Positions 14,251 to 20,264 of a stretch of DNA of 31,024 nucleotides are shown here, piece by piece; positions within the stretch are counted from its first letter, which is position 1, and the number at the start of each line of letters is the position of its first letter. The DNA is from a virus. A program made the translations under genes and the position numbers. The notes under the pieces are model-generated. The model did not search any database and had not been told where the DNA came from. It saw only the letters and a list, made by a program, of their open reading frames with translations. The DNA lies in the IMG/VR virus record IMGVR_UViG_3300043449_000513, positions 1 through 31,024 of that record. One strand, given 5' to 3'.

Positions 14251-14264
14251 GGGTTAGGTTTCTA

Positions 14265-14294
14265 CAAATGTATGGAAATAGCCTTAAATCGCAA
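14265..14294 (-). promoter_or_regulatory. Bacteroidota-type promoter for the endolysin operon
   Basis: Read on the minus strand, TTG (plus-strand CAA 14292-14294) is followed by exactly 19 bases and then TACATTTG (plus-strand 14265-14272). This is a full match to the TTG-N19-TAnnTTTG promoter of Bacteroidota. It lies 14 bases upstream of the minus-strand ATG at 14250. Confidence 0.7.
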
Positions 14295-14354
14295 TAAAAC
14301 GGGGGATGAATAATTTTTTTGCTACGAGGTGGCACAAATAGGGTTGGACTGCAT

Positions 14355-14362
14355 TATCTTTG
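14355..14362 (+). promoter_or_regulatory. Candidate early promoter -7 element TATCTTTG
   Basis: TATCTTTG matches TAnnTTTG and lies about 30 bases upstream of the first rightward early gene (14394). No TTG is present at the ideal upstream distance, so only the -7 element is supported. With the minus-strand promoter at 14265-14294 it makes 14251-14393 a divergent control region, AT-rich around 14275-14320. Confidence 0.5.
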
Positions 14363-14393
14363 CTTTACAAACCAACCACTAAACCTCAAAACC

Positions 14394-14513
14394 ATGAACC
14401 ACGAAACCAAAGCCAAACTCAAAGCAGCCCTCGCAACGGGCTACATCCTGCTGACCGCCTGCCTCGGCATCGCCTTCTTCGGCAGATTCATCATCGCACT
14501 TATCACCAACTAA
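14394..14513 (+). CDS. Single-pass membrane micro-protein, 39 residues
   Basis: Start 14394 is chosen because the identical 19-base leader actaaacctcaaaaccatg precedes both this ATG and the next one (14525); the longer frame from 14319 would begin upstream of the promoter element. The product has a charged N terminus (MNHETKAKLKAAL) followed by a hydrophobic stretch with TGYILLTACLGIAFFG and RFIIALIT. ILLTAC resembles a lipobox, but hydrophobic residues continue after it, so a membrane helix is more likely. First gene of the rightward early operon; small membrane proteins in this position often affect host membrane functions or superinfection, which is only a guess here. Confidence 0.55.
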   Translation: MNHETKAKLKAALATGYILLTACLGIAFFGRFIIALITN

Positions 14514-14524
14514 ACCTCAAAACC

Positions 14525-15088
14525 ATGTCAACCCACAAATTCAAAACCACCAACATCAAGGGGAAGGACTACGTTGAAGTCAATCAACGCCTCCTGTACT
14601 TCCGCAACGAACCGGCCTACGCAGGCTGGTCGTTGGAATCCGAACTCATTGACCTGCAACCCGACCGCTGCTGCGTCCGTGCAGTTATCCGGGACAACGA
14701 AGGTCGCATCCGTGCAACAGGCCATGCCTCCGAGGACAGGACTTCCAGTATGATTAACAAGACGAGTTACGTCGAGAACTGCGAAACATCTGCTTGGGGC
14801 CGTGCCTTGGCCTGCATCGGAATCGGAATCGAAACGAGCATCGCATCGTCTAACGAGGTGCAGATGGCTATCGCCCAGCAGAACCTCGGCGATTTCAACG
14901 ACAAACTCGGACTGGTTCCTTCGTATGACGAACTGACCACCGCAACGCTAAAGGCCGACTTCCTTGCTCTTGTCAAGAAACTCCCAGACGAGCAGCAGGC
15001 CAAGTTCATGAAGGATATCGACCAAATGACCCCTGCCCGATTTGAGAAAGGCATCCAATTCATCCAAAACCAACTTGCGAAATCATGA
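14525..15088 (+). CDS. Putative ERF/Rad52-like single-strand annealing protein
   Basis: The start at 14525 follows the repeated leader actaaacctcaaaaccatg; the frame continuing up to 14360 runs through the previous gene out of frame. The 187-residue protein contains GKDYVEVNQRLLYFRNE, ESELIDLQPDRCCVRAVI, DNEGRIRATGHASE, INKTSYVENCETSAWGRALA (around 79-98) and IASSNEVQMA. The order 'variant strands, ATG.A.E, N.TSY.E..ETSA.GRAL, I.SA.E' resembles the ERF/Rad52-type annealing proteins used in phage recombination. It is grouped with SSB-like and nuclease genes, as expected. The family call is from motif memory only. Confidence 0.55.
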   Translation: MSTHKFKTTNIKGKDYVEVNQRLLYFRNEPAYAGWSLESELIDLQPDRCCVRAVIRDNEGRIRATGHASEDRTSSMINKTSYVENCETSAWGRALACIGIGIETSIASSNEVQMAIAQQNLGDFNDKLGLVPSYDELTTATLKADFLALVKKLPDEQQAKFMKDIDQMTPARFEKGIQFIQNQLAKS

Positions 15089-15306
15089 ACCTACTTGAAA
15101 AAATGAATGCCGAGGAGTTTAAGAAACTCCTTGAGTTCAAAGAGCAGTACCCGACCATTGGCGAGGAACTGGTCAAAGCCCTGACCGAAAAAGAATACGT
15201 CCATCAGTTGACCTTGAATCAAGCAATTGACCTAAGCAGAATTTTTGGAATAAATTACGCCATTTGGTTAGGCCCTTTTTATGACGCTTTTAAATCCAAG
15301 CCATGA
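15085..15306 (+). CDS. Small acidic helical protein, unknown
   Basis: The 73-residue product begins MNLLEKMNAEEFKKLLEFKE, is helical and acidic in its first half, and ends with an aromatic stretch (FGINYAIWLGPFYDAFKSKP). No family is recognised. Start and stop overlap both neighbours by four bases (ATGA at each end), so it is a secure member of the early operon and probably co-translated with the annealing protein. Confidence 0.6.
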   Translation: MNLLEKMNAEEFKKLLEFKEQYPTIGEELVKALTEKEYVHQLTLNQAIDLSRIFGINYAIWLGPFYDAFKSKP

Positions 15307-15752
15307 CCTACGCAACCCTAATCACCATCCCCAAGAGCGACATCTGCAAGGCAGAGATAGCCCAAATCGCCCAGCAACTGACCGACCGAATCAACGACGG
15401 AGAGGTCAACCCGGTGGAGGCCCACATCAAACTGAAAGCCATCGTCAAGGCTTTGGAAGCAACCATCAAGGCCACCGAGCAGACCGTAGCCGACGAAGCC
15501 GGCAAGCACGGCAAGACCTTCCGAGCCTTTGGAGCGGAGATTACCCTCAAGGAAGGGAGCCTGACCCCGAACTACGAGGAAGACGAAGTGTATGCCGACC
15601 TCAAAGCACAAATGAAAGCGAGGGAGGAACTGCTCAAGATGGCGTTCAGGCAAGCAGGGAAGACCACTATCTTTGACGAATTAACAGGCGAGCAGGTTCC
15701 AGTCTGCACCGCCAAGGCCACCAAAGCGTCCATAGCCGTATCTTTCCGATGA
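15303..15752 (+). CDS. Early operon helical protein, unknown
   Basis: This 149-residue protein begins MTYATLITIPKSDICKAEIA. It has a long helical region with KLKAIVKALEATIKATEQTV and DLKAQMKAREELLKMAFRQA, separated by a beta hairpin (TFRAFGAEITLKEGS). A C-terminal segment KATKASIAVSF follows. Alternating helices and a short hairpin resemble phage proteins that accompany recombination or nuclease-inhibitor genes (Gam- or gp157-like), but I cannot assign one. ATGA overlaps join it to both neighbours. Confidence 0.55.
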   Translation: MTYATLITIPKSDICKAEIAQIAQQLTDRINDGEVNPVEAHIKLKAIVKALEATIKATEQTVADEAGKHGKTFRAFGAEITLKEGSLTPNYEEDEVYADLKAQMKAREELLKMAFRQAGKTTIFDELTGEQVPVCTAKATKASIAVSFR

Positions 15753-15946
15753 AGCAAGTCATCAACACCATCAAGGCTTTGCGGTTATTGTCGCAGAAGC
15801 CTCTCAGAGCCTCTCAGTTGCAAGATATTCTTGGAACGAGCAAAGGGGCCACCTACCGAATCATAAGGGATTTACGGGCCTCAGGAGAGGTCGTAGAGAG
15901 AACCCTTTGCACTTACTCAATCAAAACCAAAAATCAAGAACCATGA
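15749..15946 (+). CDS. Winged helix-turn-helix DNA-binding protein
   Basis: The 65-residue product is essentially one wHTH domain: helix MKQVINTIKALRLLSQ, then LRASQLQDILGTSKGATYRI with the recognition helix around GATYRIIRDLRAS (33-45), then the wing GEVVERTLCTYSIK. It resembles IclR/MarR-type or other small wHTH regulators and probably controls early transcription or replication initiation. It is coupled by ATGA to both neighbours. No dimerisation or ligand domain is present. Confidence 0.65.
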   Translation: MKQVINTIKALRLLSQKPLRASQLQDILGTSKGATYRIIRDLRASGEVVERTLCTYSIKTKNQEP

Positions 15947-16206
15947 AAGACGGACAAACATTTGGCCAATGGCTGAAATGGGACTTTAAGGCCAATGGCA
16001 GCCTTAAAATTAAAGACAAAATTGGCAACGATATATACTTAGAAGTTTATGATGGACGCTGGCGTAAGCGTGAATACGATTCGGATGGCAATCTTATATA
16101 CGATGAGTGTTCAGAAGGTATAATTCTTGACAACCGCATCCCCGAAGTCATCGAACACAATGGACGCAAATATCAACTAATCCCTAACCAAAACCCCCAA
16201 CCATGA
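15943..16206 (+). CDS. Small hypothetical protein, 87 residues
   Basis: Start 15943 overlaps the wHTH stop (ATGA); the alternative at 15907 adds residues from the previous gene out of frame. The product begins MKDGQTFGQWLKWDFKANGS and contains GNDIYLEVYDGRWRKREYDS, then ILDNRIPEVIEHNGRKYQLI. It is a small beta-rich protein, slightly more AT-rich than its neighbours. No known family is recognised. The stop overlaps the SSB-like ATG by four bases. Confidence 0.6.
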   Translation: MKDGQTFGQWLKWDFKANGSLKIKDKIGNDIYLEVYDGRWRKREYDSDGNLIYDECSEGIILDNRIPEVIEHNGRKYQLIPNQNPQP

Positions 16207-16433
16207 GCTACACCCCCCAACCCAACACCTTCACCCTGTTCGTCAATGATAAGGGCGACAACCCTAAGCGTCCCGATTACCGGGGTGATGCGGTCCTTCC
16301 TGACGGAACCAAGATGAAACTATCCTGCTGGCTCAAAGAATCAGCCAACGGAAAGAAGTTCCTATCAGGTAAAATGGAGCCGATGCAAGAGCAAGAAAAT
16401 TCACAAAAACAAGGCTCGGACCTGCCTTTTTAG
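16203..16433 (+). CDS. SSB-like small protein with acidic tail
   Basis: The 76-residue product starts MSYTPQPNTFTLFVNDKGDN and contains the strands GDAVLPDGTKMKLSCWLKES and GKKFLSGKMEP, consistent with a minimal OB-like barrel. It ends GSDLPF, close to the DDDIPF-type tail through which single-stranded DNA-binding proteins recruit replication partners. Position after an annealing protein and before the replication organiser and helicase fits single-strand binding. At 76 residues it is shorter than usual SSBs (over 100), so it could instead be an accessory protein that mimics the tail. Confidence 0.5.
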   Translation: MSYTPQPNTFTLFVNDKGDNPKRPDYRGDAVLPDGTKMKLSCWLKESANGKKFLSGKMEPMQEQENSQKQGSDLPF

Positions 16434-16435
16434 TG

Positions 16436-16443
16436 TAAATTTG
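16436..16443 (+). promoter_or_regulatory. Candidate promoter -7 element TAAATTTG for the leader RNA
   Basis: TAAATTTG fits TAnnTTTG and begins three bases after the stop of the SSB-like gene. Transcription would start near 16450, making a ~114-nt leader that ends in the terminator at 16530-16563. No TTG lies at the ideal upstream spacing. Confidence 0.5.
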
Positions 16444-16453
16444 CAGGCGTACT

Positions 16454-16471
16454 ACATTTACAATTAAACGC
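16454..16471 (+). repeat. Copy 2 of an 18-bp direct repeat
   Basis: Identical to 10159-10176 (acatttacaattaaacgc). Here it sits at the 5' end of the predicted leader RNA, after the TAAATTTG element, and not next to a start codon. Confidence 0.7.
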
Positions 16472-16529
16472 ATCCGCTTGAATTCAGGCCAAGCAGGTGT
16501 TAGATAAAGGGTTCCTCCACTTAACCCTG

Positions 16530-16563
16530 CCCCGGCTGCCTGAATCAGTCGGGGTTTTTTTTT
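16530..16563 (+). terminator. Strong Rho-independent terminator before the replication operon
   Basis: CCCCGGCTG (16530-16538) pairs with CAGTCGGGG (16546-16554), nine pairs with one G-U, seven-base loop, followed by nine Ts (16555-16563). Its position immediately before ATG 16570 suggests regulated readthrough rather than simple operon separation. Confidence 0.85.
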
Positions 16564-16569
16564 ACCAAT

Positions 16570-17175
16570 ATGAGAGATTCATTCGTCTTTTACCGCTCGT
16601 TCCAACGCAGCATTCAGCACCTTGATGCAGGTGAGCAACTGGAGGTCTATCACGCAATAATTGCGTACGCACTTGACCAAGTTGAGCCTGAACTCACACG
16701 TTACTCACAAGCAGTATGGGAGGCCATAAAACCGCAAATCGCTGCTAATCAGCGTAAATACGAAGCAGGTTTGCGTGGTGGTAAACCAAAGGCTAACCAA
16801 GACCTAACCATACCCGAACCATCTCCTAACCTAATGTATAATGATAATGGAAATGATAATGAGAATGGAAATGAAAAGGACAATGAAAAGGAGAATGAGA
16901 ATGTGCAGAGGTTTGACCAATTTTGGACAACATTCCCAAGAAAGACCGACAAAGCAAGAGCCAAGCGTTCCTTCCTTCGCTTAACCAAGACCGAGCAAGA
17001 ACTTGCGGTAAGCAACATCCAACGCCTCTACTCCGAAACCCCTGCTCAATTCATTCCGCATCCTTCCACCTACCTCAACGGCAAGCGCTGGGAGGACCAA
17101 GCCATCCAACGAACCCCTAATTTCGCATACTCAAACCTAACCTCCGATGATGAACCCCTACCAATTGTCCGCTGA
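16570..17175 (+). CDS. Replication organiser/helicase-loader-like protein (DUF6291-like N terminus)
   Basis: The 201-residue protein has an N-terminal domain MRDSFVFYRSFQRSIQHLDA...LEVYHAIIAYALDQVEPELT...AVWEAIKPQIAANQRKYEAG, of the type I recall as DUF6291 in phage replication proteins. A low-complexity Asn/Glu linker (about 90-111, encoded by an imperfect aatgataatga-type repeat at 16836-16905) follows. The C-terminal domain FDQFWTTFPRKTDKARAKRS...HPSTYLNGKRWEDQ resembles the DNA- or helicase-binding ends of phage primosome proteins. It immediately precedes and overlaps the DnaB-type helicase gene by 29 bases, so it likely recruits the helicase to the origin. It lies just after a strong terminator. 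Confidence 0.65.
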   Translation: MRDSFVFYRSFQRSIQHLDAGEQLEVYHAIIAYALDQVEPELTRYSQAVWEAIKPQIAANQRKYEAGLRGGKPKANQDLTIPEPSPNLMYNDNGNDNENGNEKDNEKENENVQRFDQFWTTFPRKTDKARAKRSFLRLTKTEQELAVSNIQRLYSETPAQFIPHPSTYLNGKRWEDQAIQRTPNFAYSNLTSDDEPLPIVR

Positions 17176-18415
17176 GCGAAAACTCCTTGGATGCCTAATG
17201 GACAAGTTCGTGAACCGAACCGTCCTCCTAACCCAAATCCCGGAACGCCTGTTCACAGGCAACAATGTCCTCCTGTACCGGGCCATTGAATCCCTCCACA
17301 AAGCAGAGCGAGAGGTCGATGTCGTAACCGTTTACAAGTATCTTGCAGACCAAGGCCAAGCCCATGTCCTACTCGAAGGCATCGACCCCGAAGCAGGCCT
17401 TGTCAGCAATTGGAAGACCTACGCATCCGACCTCCACGACCTTTGGAAGGAACGTGAAGAAGCGAGAATCATGGAAGAACTGGCCCATGACAGGGACATC
17501 CCTAAAGCCTTCCAACGCTACCAATCTATCCAAGCCGTTGAATCCAACGCCTCCGAGACATCTGCCCACGAACTTGCCAAGGACTTCCTCGCCAACATGA
17601 ACGAGGTCCGGGAAGGCAGACGCAAGGACCAAATCTACCAAACATTCATCCGACCGCTCGACAACATCTGCACGGGGTTTAAGCCGTCCGAGTTCATCCT
17701 CGTAGGTGGTAGGCCGGCAATGGGCAAGACCCTGCTTGCTCTCCAAATAGCGATGAACCAAGCCATGGCCGATATTCCCGTCGTATTCTTCACGATGGAA
17801 ATGAGTGCAGACCAACTGACCCAGCGGATGCTTTCTAACCTCGGAACGATGGACGGATCAGCGTTCCTGAAACCCGACGAGCGAATTAGCACGGAGCAGT
17901 ACCTGACCTTGGCACAAAAGGCCGACCAACTCAAAGGGAAGCCTCTCTACATCGTGGACCTGCACCAAGCCAACCTCGACCGAATTGAGGGCGAAATAGC
18001 TAAACTCAAGGCCAAGTTCGGAATCGTCGGTTTCTACCTTGACTACCTGCAACTTGTAGAACCTGCCAAGATTGACAAGCCCAAGCCCAAGATCGAACAA
18101 ATGACCAACATCTCCAAGCAACTGAAAGCAATCTGCAAGAGGCAAAAGGTGTTCGGGGTCGTGGTTTCTTCGCTCTCACGTGCAACCGAAGGCAGGTCCG
18201 ACCATCGGCCCATCATGTCCGACCTTCGGGAAACGGGGCAACTGGAATTCGATGCCGACAAAATCGCCTTTGTCTATCGCCCCTACGAACACGACAAGAA
18301 CGCAGAGCAGGACCTGATGGAGGTCATCTTCCGAAAGAACAGGAACGGAAGCCTTGGCATCGCACAAGTCCAATGCCAACTGCCCTACACTAAAGCAAAC
18401 GAATATCCTTTATGA
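17147..18415 (+). CDS. dnaB: DnaB-type replicative helicase
   Basis: The 422-residue protein has a short DnaB N-terminal domain (SAERKLLGCLMDKFVNR, VDVVTVYKYLADQG) and a RecA-like motor domain. The Walker A motif is GGRPAMGKT (187-195), the catalytic glutamate is likely E218 in VVFFTMEMS, Walker B is GFYLDYLQLV (D299), and the arginine/glutamine sensor region reads SDLRETGQLEFDADKIAFVY. It unwinds the phage replication fork as a hexamer. The start could be 17147 or 17150 (ATGATG); both lie inside the upstream organiser gene. The VRR-NUC gene follows with an ATGA overlap. Confidence 0.9.
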   Translation: MMNPYQLSAERKLLGCLMDKFVNRTVLLTQIPERLFTGNNVLLYRAIESLHKAEREVDVVTVYKYLADQGQAHVLLEGIDPEAGLVSNWKTYASDLHDLWKEREEARIMEELAHDRDIPKAFQRYQSIQAVESNASETSAHELAKDFLANMNEVREGRRKDQIYQTFIRPLDNICTGFKPSEFILVGGRPAMGKTLLALQIAMNQAMADIPVVFFTMEMSADQLTQRMLSNLGTMDGSAFLKPDERISTEQYLTLAQKADQLKGKPLYIVDLHQANLDRIEGEIAKLKAKFGIVGFYLDYLQLVEPAKIDKPKPKIEQMTNISKQLKAICKRQKVFGVVVSSLSRATEGRSDHRPIMSDLRETGQLEFDADKIAFVYRPYEHDKNAEQDLMEVIFRKNRNGSLGIAQVQCQLPYTKANEYPL

Positions 18416-18738
18416 CCCCCGAATACACCTTGCAAGCCGCTTGCGTCAAGTTGTTTAAACTCTTGAAGCCACACGAAGAAGGGCGGTTGTTCCTGAACCT
18501 CAACAACCCCCGAAGCCGAACGAACGGTCATTTTCTCAAAGGCATTGGCCTGACCGCTGGAGTGGCCGATATGACCTATCTATCTGACAAGGGAGCCATC
18601 TTCCTTGAATTCAAGGCCGAGAAGGGCAAGCAGTCGCTCTCGCAAAAGTGGTGGCAGGGAGTGGTCCAAGAGGCAGGATACAGGTACGAGGTCATCAGAA
18701 GCATTGAGGATTTTCAAAGAGCAATTATGAAAACATGA
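18412..18738 (+). CDS. VRR-NUC domain nuclease
   Basis: This 108-residue protein is a stand-alone VRR-NUC nuclease of the PD-(D/E)XK superfamily. The active-site pattern is GLTAGVADMTYL (D53), then FLEFKAEKGKQS with E66 and K68, and the conserved QKWWQ near 78-82. Phage VRR-NUC proteins act on branched or structured DNA and often sit beside replicative helicases, as here (ATGA overlap with the helicase). It probably resolves replication or recombination intermediates before packaging. The next gene overlaps by four bases but is much more AT-rich. Confidence 0.85.
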   Translation: MTPEYTLQAACVKLFKLLKPHEEGRLFLNLNNPRSRTNGHFLKGIGLTAGVADMTYLSDKGAIFLEFKAEKGKQSLSQKWWQGVVQEAGYRYEVIRSIEDFQRAIMKT

Positions 18739-19232
18739 TAATTGTCCCAATCACAAACGAACAAAGGGCAAGAGCCAAGGAATTGTATCATTTTGATAAA
18801 CTTAAGTGGTCGTTTACAGAAGGAAAAGGAAATATCTATGGGGCTATTGGTGAAATAATTGTTTTTGATTATTACAAAAACAAAGGTTTTGACGTAAATA
18901 ACGAAATTATTGGACAAGATAAATATAATTACGACCTAATAATCAATGAATTTAAGGTTGAAATAAAAACCAAAAGGACAAGATTTTATCCTCAAGGGCG
19001 TTTTTTATGCAGCATTTCAAACCATAATATCAACCAAAGGTGCGATTTCTATTTTTTTGTTAGGGTCTTAGAAGATATGCGAACCGGGTTTTTATTGGGC
19101 TATAAATCAAAGGATGATTTTTTCAAGAACGCTCAATTTAATGAAAAAAGAAGTACCGATGTTAATGGATGGGTTTTTAAGGCCGATTGCTGGAACCTTC
19201 CAATCAAAGATTTAGATAAATTCAAAAAGTAA
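18735..19232 (+). CDS. PD-(D/E)XK-like protein, possible endonuclease (AT-rich)
   Basis: The 165-residue product contains GAIGEIIVFDYYKNKGF (E40) and NYDLIINEFKVEIKTKR with D67, E76 and K78, the spacing of a PD-(D/E)XK active site (D-x8-E-x-K). The remainder is mixed alpha/beta with DFYFFVRVLEDMRTGFLLGY. It could be a restriction-like or accessory nuclease. Its codons are strongly AT-biased compared with the helicase and VRR-NUC genes, marking the start of an island to about 20264 that may have been acquired separately, although the ATGA overlap ties it to the operon. Confidence 0.6.
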   Translation: MIIVPITNEQRARAKELYHFDKLKWSFTEGKGNIYGAIGEIIVFDYYKNKGFDVNNEIIGQDKYNYDLIINEFKVEIKTKRTRFYPQGRFLCSISNHNINQRCDFYFFVRVLEDMRTGFLLGYKSKDDFFKNAQFNEKRSTDVNGWVFKADCWNLPIKDLDKFKK

Positions 19233-19270
19233 TTACAACCAATTAAACCAAACAACTAAACCCCCAAAAT

Positions 19271-19378
19271 ATGATAAAAATAATTAAAGAGTTTAATCAC
19301 GAAATATGGAAATTGTGTTGTGGTAAATGGTTTGATAGAAGGAATGAGGTATATTGCAGTATATGTGGAAAAAAATAA
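19271..19378 (+). CDS. Micro zinc-ribbon protein, 35 residues
   Basis: ATG 19271 follows the usual A/C-rich leader (ccaaacaactaaacccccaaaat). The product begins MIKIIKEFNHEIWKLCCGKW and ends VYCSICGKK. Cysteines at 16, 17, 29 and 32 (CC...CxxC) suggest a tiny zinc-binding knuckle. It is AT-rich like its neighbours. The leader and cysteine pattern support a real gene, but its small size leaves doubt. Confidence 0.5.
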   Translation: MIKIIKEFNHEIWKLCCGKWFDRRNEVYCSICGKK

Positions 19379-19413
19379 ACTACCTGTTAGGTCGAAAATG
19401 TGGAATAGTTGTG

Positions 19414-19421
19414 TAGATTTG
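19414..19421 (+). promoter_or_regulatory. Candidate promoter -7 element TAGATTTG
   Basis: TAGATTTG matches TAnnTTTG and ends four bases before ATG 19426. TCG lies exactly 19 bases upstream (19392-19394), one mismatch from TTG. If used, the mRNA would be leaderless or nearly so. Confidence 0.45.
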
Positions 19422-19425
19422 TTCT

Positions 19426-19617
19426 ATGGCCCGACTGATACTGCTGCTCCTGCTGACCGCTTGCACCAACGACCGCCCTTGGAAGGTGATTGAGGTCCGA
19501 GCCAAGGGTAACGCCTGTGAGTACGTCCTAAGCCGTAGCAACGGATTCGGGCCACAAGTCAAGACCCTGACCGATTCGTGTGGTGCGTACAAACTATTTC
19601 AAACCTTAAACCTATGA
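19426..19617 (+). CDS. Small predicted lipoprotein A
   Basis: The 63-residue product has a very short signal (MARLILLLLLTAC) ending in a lipobox LTAC with C13 as the lipid-modified residue. The mature part is about 50 residues with two more cysteines (NACEYVL, DSCGAYK) that may form a disulfide. It would sit in the inner or outer membrane of the host envelope. It is coupled by ATGA to a second lipoprotein gene. Possible roles include superinfection exclusion or an outer-membrane spanin; neither can be decided. A candidate promoter lies directly before it. Confidence 0.6.
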   Translation: MARLILLLLLTACTNDRPWKVIEVRAKGNACEYVLSRSNGFGPQVKTLTDSCGAYKLFQTLNL

Positions 19618-19883
19618 AACAGGAATTTTTAATTAACCGATTCACCATCGCTTTTACCGTCTTGTTGTTAGCGGTAGTGCTATTCAGTAGTTGCGAGAGC
19701 CAACCAAATGACAAAATTTGGTATGGTAATAATGGGATGGTAGTTGAATTAAAATCAACTAACGATAGACAATATGGTAAATGGAAATATATTATAAGAG
19801 ATGATTTTGGCGAAATATTAATTAGAACAAATGAAGAGTGGAATGTTGGTGATACGTTGTATGTCGGAAAGCATTACCGCTAA
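19614..19883 (+). CDS. Small predicted lipoprotein B
   Basis: Start 19614 overlaps the stop of lipoprotein A (ATGA); the longer frame from 19578 is rejected. The 89-residue protein has an N-terminal signal with hydrophobic core TIAFTVLLLAVVLF and a lipobox-like FSSC (C27), followed by a polar, strand-rich mature domain (NDKIWYGNNGMVVELK, KWKYIIRDDFGEILI, GDTLYVGKHYR). No family is recognised. Tandem lipoproteins in an AT-rich accessory segment suggest a host-envelope or superinfection function, by inference. Confidence 0.6.
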   Translation: MKQEFLINRFTIAFTVLLLAVVLFSSCESQPNDKIWYGNNGMVVELKSTNDRQYGKWKYIIRDDFGEILIRTNEEWNVGDTLYVGKHYR

Positions 19884-20030
19884 CTCGCTTATTTGTGAAG
19901 TCAATTATGTTAAAATTTTTAAAAACAATGATACTAAACCCGATTATGCACAATAAATCATATCGCTTTATTATACGCAATCGGATACAATGAATGAGAA
20001 ATCGGTCAATAAGCACCCTTATCGGGTATA
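19884..20030 (+). other. Candidate replication origin, AT-rich non-coding stretch
   Basis: These 147 bases without an obvious gene contain an AT-rich run (ttaaaatttttaaaaac near 19910-19926), a perfect DnaA-box consensus TTATGCACA at 19944-19952 (TTATNCACA) and a one-mismatch box TTATACGCA at 19971-19979. An imperfect 29-bp direct repeat begins at 19980. A DnaA domain IV-like protein is encoded 700 bases downstream (20707) and the helicase genes lie upstream. These features suggest an origin, but two boxes are few and no skew analysis was done. Confidence 0.35.
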
Positions 20031-20049
20031 ATGAATGATAAATCCGTCA
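19980..20049 (+). repeat. Imperfect 29-bp direct repeat with duplicated start region
   Basis: 19980-20008 and 20021-20049 match at 25 of 29 positions (period 41). Copy 1 contains a 13-codon frame (19990-20031, MNEKSVNKHPYRV) whose stop overlaps the start of the 20031 gene by one base (TAATG); copy 2 encodes MNDKSVS, the start of that gene. It looks like a duplicated gene start, now perhaps a coupled leader peptide. Confidence 0.6.
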
Positions 20050-20264
20050 GCCCATACATGAAAACAATATACTTTCAACCAAAGGGAATAAACCCAAAAT
20101 TTTGCGAAGCAGGTGTCATTCACGAAAGCGACAGTGAATCTATCTGCTACTTAGGTGAACCTTGCAAAGTATCAATTAATGATGTAAAAATCATACCTAA
20201 CGAGAGCGTCACTTATGATGAAAAAAATGGATTATATCTTGTTCGGGAAAGTACTCATTCGTGA
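20031..20264 (+). CDS. Small hypothetical protein, 77 residues
   Basis: Start at 20031 is favoured by the TAATG coupling with the upstream 13-codon frame; ATG 20058 (MKTIYFQPKG) is an alternative. The product contains KFCEAGVIHES, ESICYLGEPCKVSINDVKII and ENGLYLV-like strands (written KNGLYLVRES), suggesting a small beta-barrel. Three cysteines are present. No family is recognised. It is the last gene of the AT-rich island. The following 106 bases (20265-20370) hold no gene, but two copies of CGTCAGCCT at 20271-20279 and 20304-20312. Confidence 0.5.
   Translation: MNDKSVSPYMKTIYFQPKGINPKFCEAGVIHESDSESICYLGEPCKVSINDVKIIPNESVTYDEKNGLYLVRESTHS

Larger units (their letters stand above)
16450..16563 (+). 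ncRNA. Structured leader RNA/attenuator with complementary hairpin loops
   Basis: Between the SSB-like gene and the replication organiser lie 136 non-coding bases with three hairpins. Hairpin 1 is GCTTG (16476-16480) with CAAGC (16490-16494), loop AATTCAGGC. Hairpin 2 is AGGGTT (16508-16513) with AACCCT (16523-16528). Hairpin 3 is the terminator stem. The seven-base terminator loop CCTGAAT (16539-16545) is the perfect reverse complement of ATTCAGG (16482-16488) in loop 1, so the loops could kiss, or an alternative pairing could disrupt the terminator. It lies seven bases before the downstream ATG. It may be an attenuator or a small trans-acting RNA; the 5' end is inferred from the promoter element. 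Confidence 0.5.
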
